Positions 1 through 6,473 are shown, counted from the stretch's first letter. The stretch: 11,402 bases of DNA from Omnitrophica bacterium GWA2_52_8 (GCA_001804025.1 MHFC01000143.1:19646-31047), one strand, 5' to 3'. Program-made: numbers and translations. The notes: generated by a model from the sequence alone, not told the origin.

Positions 1-651
1 GACTCCCGGAATGTTGTCGGAAGCATCGCCCATCAAGGCCATCACCTCAACGACTTTGTCCGGCCCTAACCCTGAAAACTTTGCTTTGACGTCGCGGCTG
101 TCGAAAACTTTATTCTCTTTATGCGGATTAATAATTTTAACGCGGTCATTAACGAGCTGCATGGCATCTTTGTCGCCCGTGATAATAAAGACCTCATATC
201 CTTGCTCATCCGCGCGTCTTGCCAGCGTCCCTAATAAATCGTCGGCCTCAAATCCGGGTTTTTCAAAAGCCGCCAACTGATAAATCCGGCAGAATTCCTT
301 CATGGGGGCGATTTGATCGACCAGATCATCCGGCATGGGCTTGCGATGGGCCTTATAGTCCTCGTATTTCTCGTGCCGGAAGGTCGGTTCCCGGCAATCA
401 AAACATATCGCAAACGCTTCCGGTTTCCCCTCGGACAGAAGTTTACGCAGCATCGTCACAAAACCCAAAACGGCGTTTGTGGGTTCGCCTTTTGAATTCG
501 AGAGCGAAGGGATCGCATAATAAGCGCGGTAAAAGAGCGAATTGCCGTCAACCAAGTACAGTTTCAGACCCTGTCCTGAAAGTGCGCGCTTTTCATTGAT
601 TTTCACACCTGTTAAAGGGCGCGAGATGCTTCGGCTCTGCTGCCGTTTCAT
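1..651 (-). CDS. polA: DNA polymerase I, N-terminal 5'-3' exonuclease (FEN) domain, 3'-truncated by window edge
   Basis: The visible 217 codons encode the 5' nuclease domain of DNA polymerase I, which removes RNA primers and flaps during lagging-strand synthesis and excision repair; the polymerase part lies beyond position 1. Counting from the ATG at 651, the metal-binding acidic motifs appear in family order: LVDGNS (D35), ICFD (D85), FEADD (137-138), TGDKD (160, 162) and GDASDNIPGV (209, 212). The frame is open up to an upstream stop at 715-717. The start is uncertain. ATG 651 places 32 residues before LVDG, whereas an in-frame GTG at 606 gives a leader nearer to the E. coli length. Neither has a good Shine-Dalgarno sequence. 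The gene lies 221 bp downstream of pilT and a promoter candidate sits in that gap. Identity is near certain. Confidence 0.95.
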   Translation of the reverse strand, partial: MKRQQSRSISRPLTGVKINEKRALSGQGLKLYLVDGNSLFYRAYYAIPSLSNSKGEPTNAVLGFVTMLRKLLSEGKPEAFAICFDCREPTFRHEKYEDYKAHRKPMPDDLVDQIAPMKEFCRIYQLAAFEKPGFEADDLLGTLARRADEQGYEVFIITGDKDAMQLVNDRVKIINPHKENKVFDSRDVKAKFSGLGPDKVVEVMALMGDASDNIPGV

Positions 652-784
652 TGATAGTGCTAACCGTTTAGATATAAGGAGTGCATGAATGAAGCGGAAA
701 GACTTCCCAAAGCCTTAGTATCTTAATGAATTGAAATTTTGAATCACACCTGCAGGACTAAGAGTGGATCAAATTGCCTGCAAT

Positions 785-812
785 ACAATACTTCAGATCA
801 AAATTTTGTCAA
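785..812 (-). promoter_or_regulatory. Candidate sigma70 promoter for polA
   Basis: On the minus strand there is a perfect -35 hexamer TTGACA (807-812). A -10-like TATTGT (785-790, 4 of 6) follows after a 16-nt spacer, and TGTATT at 782-787 is an alternative with 19 nt. AT-rich DNA lies directly upstream and could act as an UP element. Transcription would begin near 778, giving a leader of about 125 nt before ATG 651. No tRNA or strong intrinsic terminator was seen in the rest of the 652-872 gap. The placement between pilT and polA makes sense, but the weak -10 keeps confidence modest. Confidence 0.45.
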
Positions 813-872
813 GAAATATTTAACTTGAGGCCCTATAGCGGGTTACATCAAAAATTGGCGCAAGCGGCCGGA

Positions 873-1952
873 CTACTTTTGCCGGGTTTTGCCGCCCGGC
901 TGGGTGACGCGTGCCGCCAGATCTTTCGGGTCCTGCGCGGCATCAATCATATCGTCGTAACTTATGATGTTATCATCATATAGCTCTTTTAAATGATCAT
1001 CCAGCGCCTTCATTCCATGCCGGGTGCCCATTTGAAGCTCCGAAGTGATTTGATACGTTTTGCCTTCCCGTATCAGGTTTCTTATGGCTGGTGTCGCGAT
1101 CATGATTTCAAATGCCGCAATACGTCCTTTGCTGTCCATTCTGGGCAATAACGTTTGAGAAATTACCGCGACAAGCGTTGCCGCCAACTGAACGCGGACT
1201 TGCTCCTGCTGATTCGGCGGAAAGACATCGATGATCCGGTCCACAGTCCTCGCGGCCCCGGTCGTGTGCAAAGTCGAAAACACAAGATGCCCTGTTTCTG
1301 CGGCCCGGATGCAAGCTTCCATCGTCGAAATGTCCCGCATCTCACCGATCAGCATGACATCCGGATCCTGACGCAAGGCCTTGATCACAGCTTCTGAGAA
1401 TGACGGCACATCTTCCCCGACTTCACGCTGGGTCACAATCCCCCGCTTATGCGTATGGACAAATTCGATCGGATCTTCCGCCGTAATAATATGCCGGTAC
1501 TGATTTTCATTGATGTAGTTCAACATCGTTGCCAGTGACGTTGTTTTTCCGGAACCGGTCGGCCCCGTGACCAGAATCAGGCCCCGCGGGCGCGAAAGGT
1601 ATTCGATCAGCTGTTTCGGCAGCCCCAGATCTTCAAAAGAATAAAAACGGTTGGGAAGCTGCCGCAGGACCATCGCATAGGTGCCCTGCTGTTTAAAACA
1701 GGAAACGCGAAAGCGGGCTTTTCCTTCATAGGAAAACCCAAAATCGATGCCCCCGACTTCTTCGACCTTTTTGCGCTGCTCCTCCGTGGTCACTTCCCGG
1801 GCCAGCGCAAAAATATCCTCCCCGGTCAGCGGCTGATCATCCAGCGACACCAGCTTGCCGTCCAACCGGACGGTTTTCGGGCGGCCGGCGATCAAATGGA
1901 TGTCGGAAGCCTTTTTTTCAATTGCCGCATTTAAGATTGCCTGAATCGCCAT
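873..1952 (-). CDS. pilT: Type IV pilus retraction ATPase PilT
   Basis: This 359-residue cytoplasmic hexameric ATPase of the PilT/VirB11 secretion ATPase family drives pilus retraction and twitching motility. The N-terminal domain carries the family signature ASDIHL (15-20). Walker A is GPTGSGKT (130-137), the Asp box is near TAEDPIEF (157-164), Walker B is VMLIGEMRD (199-207, E204), and the His box is STLHTTGA (226-233). The PilT-specific AIRNLI motif is present at 289-294, which separates it from PilB extension ATPases and supports PilT over PilU. Length is normal (about 345 in relatives) with a short basic tail. The start ATG at 1952 has only a weak GGGG upstream, but the N-terminus matches the family. 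It follows the RnfA-like gene after 86 bp. No other pilus genes are in the window. Confidence 0.95.
   Translation of the reverse strand: MAIQAILNAAIEKKASDIHLIAGRPKTVRLDGKLVSLDDQPLTGEDIFALAREVTTEEQRKKVEEVGGIDFGFSYEGKARFRVSCFKQQGTYAMVLRQLPNRFYSFEDLGLPKQLIEYLSRPRGLILVTGPTGSGKTTSLATMLNYINENQYRHIITAEDPIEFVHTHKRGIVTQREVGEDVPSFSEAVIKALRQDPDVMLIGEMRDISTMEACIRAAETGHLVFSTLHTTGAARTVDRIIDVFPPNQQEQVRVQLAATLVAVISQTLLPRMDSKGRIAAFEIMIATPAIRNLIREGKTYQITSELQMGTRHGMKALDDHLKELYDDNIISYDDMIDAAQDPKDLAARVTQPGGKTRQK
881..900 (-). repeat. GC inverted repeat in the last codons of pilT
   Basis: A 6-bp perfect stem, GCCGGG / CCCGGC, closes an 8-nt loop over the final codons of pilT (Pro-Gly-Gly-Lys-Thr-Arg). On the minus strand no T-tract follows it, so it is not a canonical intrinsic terminator. 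It could still protect the 3' end of the transcript, or simply reflect the codons used. Confidence 0.3.
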
Positions 1953-2038
1953 GACAAAACCCCGCGCTTATAAAGCTTGAGCTTTCTTGATGCTGTCAGT
2001 TTATTACGGCCGGCACTTTAAAAACATTAACCGGACGC

Positions 2039-2563
2039 TCAAAACAATCCGGAAAGCATAAGAGACAAAAACCCCGCCAAAAAAAATAATACCGGCAGTC
2101 CGCGCACCTGCCGGGGCGGCGGAGTCAGAAGAAACCGTGCGCGTTGGCCGTCCAAAATCGCGCCCGCAAGAACAAGGGCCGCCGAAAATAAAGCGCCGGC
2201 TTCAAGCCCTGAAAAAAAGAATGCCGCCGCCGGGTACTGTTGAAGAAAAAACAGGCGGCAGCCGAACACAACCGCATAGGCCGGCCAGGAAATGCGCATC
2301 GGTCTTCCCGCAAGATAAGGGAACAGAAAAAAAACGCCGAGGTTGAGCCGTACCGGGTCCGCTCCGGGAAACTTTTCGACAATCAAAAAATAAAGTCCGC
2401 CGCAAAGGAGCCACAGAACAAAAAACTCCGCGGCCGCCCGCAGCCGGTGCCGCAACCGGTCATTAAAATATTCCCGCAAATCACGGGCGCTTTTTTCCGG
2501 CGCATTCAGCAAATAGGCCCAAAGTGAAAACGTGGCTGCCAGCCAAATCCATGCGGGAATCAT
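2039..2563 (-). CDS. Degenerate RnfA/NqrE-like six-TM membrane protein
   Basis: This 174-residue integral membrane protein has six hydrophobic segments (about 3-20, 44-63, 72-86, 92-108, 117-138, 155-174), as in RnfA (about 190 residues). The C-terminal third resembles RnfA: SGLEAGALFSAALVLAGAIL (118-137) matches the family's GFSAAAGFSLVMVLFAAI region, and the ending RG.P...FLAGFLSL...G (154-172) matches RGxxIxLITAGLLSLAFxGF. The first intramembrane cluster ligand motif, LCPF, is missing: at the expected place the sequence reads NAPEKSA (20-26). C102 might stand in for the second (NCxxLG), but the flanking residues differ. The start ATG 2563 is set by a strong AAGGAGG and by its ATGA overlap with the RnfE-like stop; a longer in-frame ATG at 2752 would run across the neighbouring gene. 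The gene is real with high confidence; the RnfA assignment is moderate and leans on the D-g-E-A order. Confidence 0.6.
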   Translation of the reverse strand: MIPAWIWLAATFSLWAYLLNAPEKSARDLREYFNDRLRHRLRAAAEFFVLWLLCGGLYFLIVEKFPGADPVRLNLGVFFLFPYLAGRPMRISWPAYAVVFGCRLFFLQQYPAAAFFFSGLEAGALFSAALVLAGAILDGQRARFLLTPPPRQVRGLPVLFFLAGFLSLMLSGLF

Positions 2564-3081
2564 GCGGCCGCCCTCCTTGTTTGCGCGGGCCGGCTTTGCC
2601 AGAGCGTCAGGATAATCGCCAGGAGAAACAAAACTCCGGCAGGGTGCCTTGCAATGCCCCCGCCCGTTTTCCCCGTAAGCAAACCTTGCGCCAGAGAAAT
2701 ACCGATCATCAGAACCGCAAATCCGGTGCTTTTTCGCACTATCTCTCCCCACTCAAATCCGGCTTCCCGGGGCTCCTTCGCCCCATCTTCGTCTTGCAGA
2801 AAAATAACACTGAGAATCCAAAAAGGCGGTGCCGCCGAATGCCGCCAGACGTAAGCCGCCAAAACGGTGAGCCAGGCCATCAGGGCAACCCCGGACCCTT
2901 TTTCCGGAAAGAAAGGCCGAATCATCCAAAAAAGCGCGGCGGTCATCCAATAAGCACAAAGCGTGATCCCCATATAAATACAATTGCTTTTTATGTCCGA
3001 TAGTTGAAAGAGGAAAGGCAGAACGGCGGCGACGGCATTTATCAGTAAAATCCGATTTGGAGAAAACCGGTTCGCTGTCAT
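2560..3081 (-). CDS. Degenerate RnfE/NqrD-like six-TM membrane protein
   Basis: This 173-residue protein has six hydrophobic segments (about 10-27, 35-55, 64-79, 85-97, 118-136, 148-161), as in RnfE. By eye it follows the RnfE plan: ILLINAVAAVLPFL (11-24) corresponds to VLVQLLGLCPLL; MIRPFFPEKG (53-62) to LLRNFIPKEI; STGFAVLMIGISLAQGLLTG (118-137) to GLGFTLxLxxLGxIREIxGxG; and HPAGVLFLLAIILTL (146-160) to the final PPGAFxxLGLLIAL helix. Both ligands of the intramembrane [2Fe-2S] cluster appear lost: CP reads LP at 21-22, and NCxxLG reads SVIFLQD at 91-97. C34 and C42 are elsewhere. The start ATG 3081 has GGGAAG 5 nt upstream and overlaps the preceding stop in an ATGA; upstream in-frame ATGs at 3240 and 3108 overlap other coding sequence. 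A real gene; family assignment moderate. Confidence 0.6.
   Translation of the reverse strand: MTANRFSPNRILLINAVAAVLPFLFQLSDIKSNCIYMGITLCAYWMTAALFWMIRPFFPEKGSGVALMAWLTVLAAYVWRHSAAPPFWILSVIFLQDEDGAKEPREAGFEWGEIVRKSTGFAVLMIGISLAQGLLTGKTGGGIARHPAGVLFLLAIILTLWQSRPAQTRRAAA
2572..2578 (-). promoter_or_regulatory. Shine-Dalgarno AAGGAGG that fixes the RnfA-like start
   Basis: AAGGAGG lies 8 nt upstream of ATG 2563 on the minus strand and is the best ribosome binding site I found in the window. It lies inside the end of the preceding gene, whose TGA overlaps the ATG. This decides the start in favour of 2563 over the in-frame ATG at 2752. Confidence 0.85.
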
Positions 3082-3182
3082 AGGTTCTTCCCGGCATTCG
3101 AAAACCATTCGGCGGCAAAAAGAACGCCAACAAAGACGATAAGAAACACATATCGCAATATTGTTATGACCGCTGTTTTCAT
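3078..3182 (-). CDS. 34-residue single-TM peptide at the RnfG position
   Basis: This small ORF begins MKTAVITILRYVFLIVFVG and consists of one hydrophobic helix (about 4-24) and a short polar tail ending NAGKNL. Its ATG overlaps the rnfD-like stop (ATGA), its own TGA overlaps the next ATG (ATGA), and GGAAAGG sits 8 nt upstream of the start. Those three facts make it a convincing gene despite its size. In canonical rnfCDGEAB operons this slot holds rnfG, a protein of about 200 residues with one N-terminal TM and an extracytoplasmic covalent-FMN domain with an SGAT motif. Here only the TM part would remain. It may be a reduced RnfG or an unrelated small subunit; sequence similarity alone cannot decide. 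Confidence 0.7.
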   Translation of the reverse strand: MKTAVITILRYVFLIVFVGVLFAAEWFSNAGKNL

Positions 3183-4039
3183 GCCAAATGCCTTTCCGCG
3201 GACGGACGAAAGTAATGGTCGATCCACGGCGTCGCCGCATTCATCACCAAAACCGAAACCTTGGCAGCGAAAACCGCCGGAAAGAATGTCCCGATGAGCA
3301 CCGTCCATCCCGCGGCGGCAACGGCATAAATACGGTTACCCGCGCGGGTCGTCGGCGAAGTCACGGGATCTGTCAATATCCAGAAAGGAATCATGATTCC
3401 GGCCTGCCGCAAGCTCTCTTGCCAAACAGGCGCTCCGCGAAAAACATTGAGCCCCCACAAAACACAAAAAAATAAAACCGGAACTTCCCACCGGATAAGT
3501 TTCTTGAAAATCAATACGCCTGCCCCGGCGGCCACTGCCAGAAAACTTGCGCTTCCAAGAGTGCCAGCCTGAGGATCCAATAAAAAACTGCGCGGTCCAG
3601 GAGCTTCCGGAACCTCGGGAATTTGATGCATGAGGATGGGAAAAGCAGCTTCAAGCAGCAGCAAACCGATCAGTACAGGATGCCACGGATACTTGCCAAG
3701 GCCGCCAAAAATTTCCTTACCCAGAAAAACGGCGCTAAATCCGCCAACGCAGGCAATCCACAACGGAACCGTCAAAGGCAGCATTAATGCGAGCAGCGTC
3801 GCAAAAAACGCCGTGCTTCCGTTGGCGACCTGCACACCGCCGCCGAACACCAGCTTCGCCGCATATTCCGCGGCAAAACCGCCGGCCCATGCCGCAAGCA
3901 TCAAAAAAAGCGGCTGCCACCCGAACAAAAAAAAGGACGCCAACCAGACAGGCGCCAACGCAGCGGCCGATATCCAGAAGCGCTGGGGTACCGACGTGGA
4001 CGATGATAAATATGGGGGTTTGTGTTTTACGCGACCCAT
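3179..4039 (-). CDS. rnfD: RnfD/NqrB-like membrane subunit lacking the FMN-attachment segment
   Basis: This 286-residue polytopic protein of about nine to ten TM helices is related to RnfD, the membrane subunit that binds flavin in the ion-translocating ferredoxin:NAD oxidoreductase. Family features include an FGW turn (39-41), NGSTAFFATLLALMLP (73-88), LGKEIFGGLGKYPWHPVLIG (106-125) and the signature TDPVTSPTTRAG (223-234), with MNAATPWIDHY (266-276) near the end. Normal RnfD carries DxxSGATPL, whose Thr holds covalent FMN, between the FNPALVG helix and a GSIGETSA segment. Here PVLIG is followed by a Pro/Glu-rich stretch (139-158) and AGTLGSASF (158-166), which looks like the GSIGETSA element, so the SGAT segment seems deleted. 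The start ATG 4039 fits the family N-terminus but has no Shine-Dalgarno; a 38-codon ORF overlaps it. The family is clear, while redox activity is doubtful. Confidence 0.85.
   Translation of the reverse strand: MGRVKHKPPYLSSSTSVPQRFWISAAALAPVWLASFFLFGWQPLFLMLAAWAGGFAAEYAAKLVFGGGVQVANGSTAFFATLLALMLPLTVPLWIACVGGFSAVFLGKEIFGGLGKYPWHPVLIGLLLLEAAFPILMHQIPEVPEAPGPRSFLLDPQAGTLGSASFLAVAAGAGVLIFKKLIRWEVPVLFFCVLWGLNVFRGAPVWQESLRQAGIMIPFWILTDPVTSPTTRAGNRIYAVAAAGWTVLIGTFFPAVFAAKVSVLVMNAATPWIDHYFRPSAERHLA
3191..3197 (-). promoter_or_regulatory. Shine-Dalgarno GGAAAGG of the 34-residue peptide
   Basis: GGAAAGG lies 8 nt upstream of ATG 3182 on the minus strand, inside the last codons of the RnfD-like gene. 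A well-spaced site in front of such a short ORF is the main sign that the peptide is translated. Confidence 0.7.
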
Positions 4040-4143
4040 CCGGAAACCGGGAAAGGTTGATGCGGCCAGAAAAAGATTCTGCGCTCTTTATGCACCGGCA
4101 CGCCGTTAGAGACAAAATATCGGTCCAGCGGGAAATCAATCAT
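4027..4143 (-). CDS. Possible 38-residue leader ORF overlapping the rnfD-like start
   Basis: An ATG at 4143 opens a 38-codon frame that begins MIDFPLDRYFVSNGVPV and ends in TAA 13 nt inside the RnfD-like gene, in another frame. The peptide is rich in aromatic residues and proline and is not obviously hydrophobic. No similarity is recognised. An in-frame TGA directly precedes the ATG and no clear Shine-Dalgarno is present. It could be a leader peptide that couples translation into rnfD, which itself lacks a ribosome binding site. Chance openness is the main alternative. Confidence 0.35.
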   Translation of the reverse strand: MIDFPLDRYFVSNGVPVHKERRIFFWPHQPFPVSGWVA

Positions 4144-4170
4144 TCACTGATTTTTTGCTTTGAGGGCCCG

Positions 4171-4195
4171 GCCCGGAGGAGGCGCCTCGTCGGGC
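4171..4195 (-). repeat. GC-rich hairpin in the DsbA-rnfD intergenic region
   Basis: On the minus strand GCCCG pairs with CGGGC, and after a 2-nt bulge GAGG pairs with CCTC around a 5-nt loop. A perfect palindrome GAGGCGCCTC lies within it. No T-run follows on the minus strand, so it is not a standard intrinsic terminator. It lies about 25-50 nt after the stop of the triple-DsbA gene and could stabilise that mRNA's 3' end or attenuate expression of the RnfD-A genes downstream. Confidence 0.45.
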
Positions 4196-4218
4196 GAAGA
4201 CAAAAACAGCCAGAGGGC

Positions 4219-6468
4219 TCATTGATTTAATTTTTGATCGATGACTCTAGAGAACTCTTCAAGAGGCTTGGCCCCGACCAACAATTCCCCGTTAATCAGG
4301 AAGGACGGGGTCCCGCTCACGCCCAGCGAAGCCGCGGTCTCCATGTCTTTTTCAACCGCGGCCTTGGCCTGTCCGCTTTCAAGGCATTTTGAAAAATCAT
4401 TGGCTTTCAATTTAAGCTCGGCCGCAAGCGCTTTCAAAGCATCGTCGGTTTTATATTGGTTTGAATCGGCGAATATTTTTGCTTTATATTCCCAAAACTT
4501 CCCCTGACGGGCGGCGCATTCCGCCGCTTCATGCACGCGAAAAGCGTCCTTATGGAACGGCAGCGGAAAATGAAGCCATATATGCCTGACTTTTCCCTCG
4601 TATTTTTGCATGACTTGATCGAGCGTCGCGACGGCGCGCTGGCAAAACGGGCAGTGAAAATCGCTGACTTCAATAAGGGTCACGGACGCCTTGTCAGGAC
4701 CGGTTGCCGGACGGCCTCTAATGTCCTCCTCGGTTACCGGCCGTGCCTTCGGCCTTGCCGGTGCCGCCGCAGGAGGCGGCGCCGATCCGGGATTCAGAGC
4801 ATTGTCCACGGCGGCCTTAAATTGATCATACGGCCGCGCACCGGTCAGGATCACGCCATTGATAAAAAAACTCGGGGTTCCGTTGACCCCCGCACTGCCG
4901 GCGGCCTTGATGTCCTTTTCGATTTTGTCTTTATAGCGCGATGTGCTGACACATTCCGAAAAATTTTTCTCCTTAAGCCCGATTTCCTTAGCCAAACTTT
5001 TTAATGAGGCCTCGTCCTGATAGGCTTGCTGATTCGCAAAAACTTTTTCTTTAAATTCCCAAAACTTCCCCTGCTCGGCCGCGCACTCGGAGGCTTCGTG
5101 GACCAATCTTGCATTTTTATGCATCGGCAGCGGGTAATGCATCCAAACAAGACGGATCTTGCCGTTATAGTCCTTCATTAATTGGTCGAGCGCCGGCTTT
5201 ACTTTACCGCAAAACGGGCAATGGAAGTCACTGACTTCAATGACCGTAACGGGCGCATTTTTGGGCCCTTGGCTGGGACGGCTGTCAAGGTCCTGAAACT
5301 GGGCTTTTGCAGGCGCTGCCGGGGCCGGCGCGGAGGGCGGCGGGATTGACGGGTCCAACGCCCGGTCCACGGCGGCCTTGAATTGCTCGTACGGCTGCGC
5401 GCCGGAAATCATCGCGCCGTTGATAAAAAATGCCGGCGTCCCGCTGACGCCCATGGATTTGGCCTTGGTAATGTTCGCATCAATTTTGCCGCCGTATTTT
5501 TTAGTTTGCACACACGTGCGGTAAGCGTCCTTTTTTAACCCAAGCTCATCGCCCGCCGCCAATAAGCTGGCTTCATCTTTATATTTCTGGGGGTCCTGAA
5601 AAACCTTGTCGTGAAATTCCCAGAACTTTCCCTGCTCTGCGGCGCATTCAGATGCTTCGTGGACAATGCGCGCGTTTTGATGAAACGGCAGCGGGAAATG
5701 CATCCAAACCCGTTTGATCTTCCCCGGGTAGGCTTTCATTAATTGGCCGACCGTGGCTTCGGCTTTTTGACAAAAGGAGCAATGAAAATCGCTGACTTCG
5801 ACAAGCGTCACGGGGCCGTTAACATTCCCCTGGACCGGCTGGCCCGCATACTCCTCGGCGGCCGCACGCTGTGAAGGAGCGCCGACCTTTATGGGTGAAT
5901 CGGCAGTTTTGAAAGGTTTGGGTTCATCGACGACGGCGCTCGGCAAAAGATACTCGGGCTCTTCGAGGAATATCTGGCCATGATATTTTGTCTTTAATTC
6001 GCGCAGGACATTCTGGCGGATATTTTCGTATTCGGCTTTGCGCAGAGTTTGATAAAGAGCGACTTTAACCTCGTCAAAAGGTTTCCCGTAAACATTTTTA
6101 TTATTTTGGTAATGCTGATAAACATCCGCCTCGGTAAGCGTCACTTTCTCCCAAAAGTGCCGGTACTGGAATTCGGTAGCGCTCAGACCTTCCTCCTTGC
6201 GGGCTTTTTCCAAAAGCGCATCATTCAGCCATTGCTCCGCGGCGTTTTTAAGCAGCGCGTAGCGGTCGCTTTCAAGCGGAATGAGCGTTTCCCCGGCAAG
6301 GCGGGACAGCTCACGCTCTGAAAGAGATTTCCCGTCAATCTGGGCAACCGCACCCCCGGCGGGGGCAATCCCCTCAAAATCCACTCCTTGTAAAACAAAG
6401 AATAAAATCAGGGCACTAATCAGGCCCGCAGCAAAACCCGTCAGAATATGCCTTGTATCTCTTTTCAT
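4219..6468 (-). CDS. Membrane-anchored protein with SurA-like N-terminus and three tandem DsbA-like domains
   Basis: This 749-residue protein has a short basic N-terminus and one hydrophobic helix (about 8-27), an uncleaved anchor or signal peptide with no lipobox, so the rest should be extracytoplasmic. Residues 40-170 resemble the SurA/PrsA chaperone N-domain: an IDGKSLSEREL strand-helix start, an AAEQWLNDALLEKA helix, and a TEADVYQHYQNNK segment. No prolyl isomerase domain follows. Three DsbA/Thioredoxin_4 domains come next (about 217-372, 404-559, 591-747), joined by Pro/Ala linkers. Active sites are C230-S-F-C233, C417-P-F-C420 and C606-P-F-C609. Each domain has a TP cis-proline loop (345, 532, 721) and a second cysteine pair (275/319, 462/506, 651/695). 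All 12 cysteines lie in the three domains. It probably catalyses disulfide formation or isomerisation. The start at 6468 has GAGGA 7 nt upstream. It sits between rnfC and rnfD. Confidence 0.9.
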   Translation of the reverse strand: MKRDTRHILTGFAAGLISALILFFVLQGVDFEGIAPAGGAVAQIDGKSLSERELSRLAGETLIPLESDRYALLKNAAEQWLNDALLEKARKEEGLSATEFQYRHFWEKVTLTEADVYQHYQNNKNVYGKPFDEVKVALYQTLRKAEYENIRQNVLRELKTKYHGQIFLEEPEYLLPSAVVDEPKPFKTADSPIKVGAPSQRAAAEEYAGQPVQGNVNGPVTLVEVSDFHCSFCQKAEATVGQLMKAYPGKIKRVWMHFPLPFHQNARIVHEASECAAEQGKFWEFHDKVFQDPQKYKDEASLLAAGDELGLKKDAYRTCVQTKKYGGKIDANITKAKSMGVSGTPAFFINGAMISGAQPYEQFKAAVDRALDPSIPPPSAPAPAAPAKAQFQDLDSRPSQGPKNAPVTVIEVSDFHCPFCGKVKPALDQLMKDYNGKIRLVWMHYPLPMHKNARLVHEASECAAEQGKFWEFKEKVFANQQAYQDEASLKSLAKEIGLKEKNFSECVSTSRYKDKIEKDIKAAGSAGVNGTPSFFINGVILTGARPYDQFKAAVDNALNPGSAPPPAAAPARPKARPVTEEDIRGRPATGPDKASVTLIEVSDFHCPFCQRAVATLDQVMQKYEGKVRHIWLHFPLPFHKDAFRVHEAAECAARQGKFWEYKAKIFADSNQYKTDDALKALAAELKLKANDFSKCLESGQAKAAVEKDMETAASLGVSGTPSFLINGELLVGAKPLEEFSRVIDQKLNQ
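4228..5820 (-). repeat. Three-fold internal tandem repeat encoding the DsbA-like domains
   Basis: Three units of about 470 nt, separated by linkers and spaced about 561 and 567 nt apart (measured between CxxC motifs), occupy roughly 5353-5820, 4792-5259 and 4228-4698. Conserved blocks in each unit encode VEVSDFHC or IEVSDFHC, then HEAxECAAxQGKFWE, then GVxGTPxFxING. Nucleotide identity is visible too, for example the shared 17-mer ttcccaaaacttcccct near 4489 and 5058. This points to gene-internal duplication rather than joining of unrelated domains. Confidence 0.85.
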
Positions 6469-6473
6469 GAATG

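Noticed and set aside
685..723. Plus-strand mini-ORF (ATG 685) after AAGGAG
   Set aside because: The encoded peptide would be only 12 residues, the AAGGAG is just 3 nt from the ATG, and it lies within the polA leader on the opposite strand.
816..872. Rho-independent terminator after pilT (GC segment followed by ATTTTT)
   Set aside because: The GC segment cannot form more than a 3-bp stem with a usable loop; too weak to call.
1953..2038. Possible pilT promoter with TATAAG -10 near 1967-1972
   Set aside because: The nearest -35-like CTGACA is 21 nt away, and transcription would start only a few bases before the ATG. Not convincing.
2125..3003. Several overlapping ORFs on both strands around the RnfE/RnfA-like genes
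   Set aside because: Only the two minus-strand frames with six hydrophobic helices, ATGA coupling and good Shine-Dalgarno sites make sense; the others are polar, Arg/Pro-rich shadows.
3630..4230. Long plus-strand ORFs opposite the rnfD-like gene
   Set aside because: They are basic, low-complexity reading frames antisense to a clear family member with conserved motifs; typical antisense shadows of a GC-skewed membrane gene.
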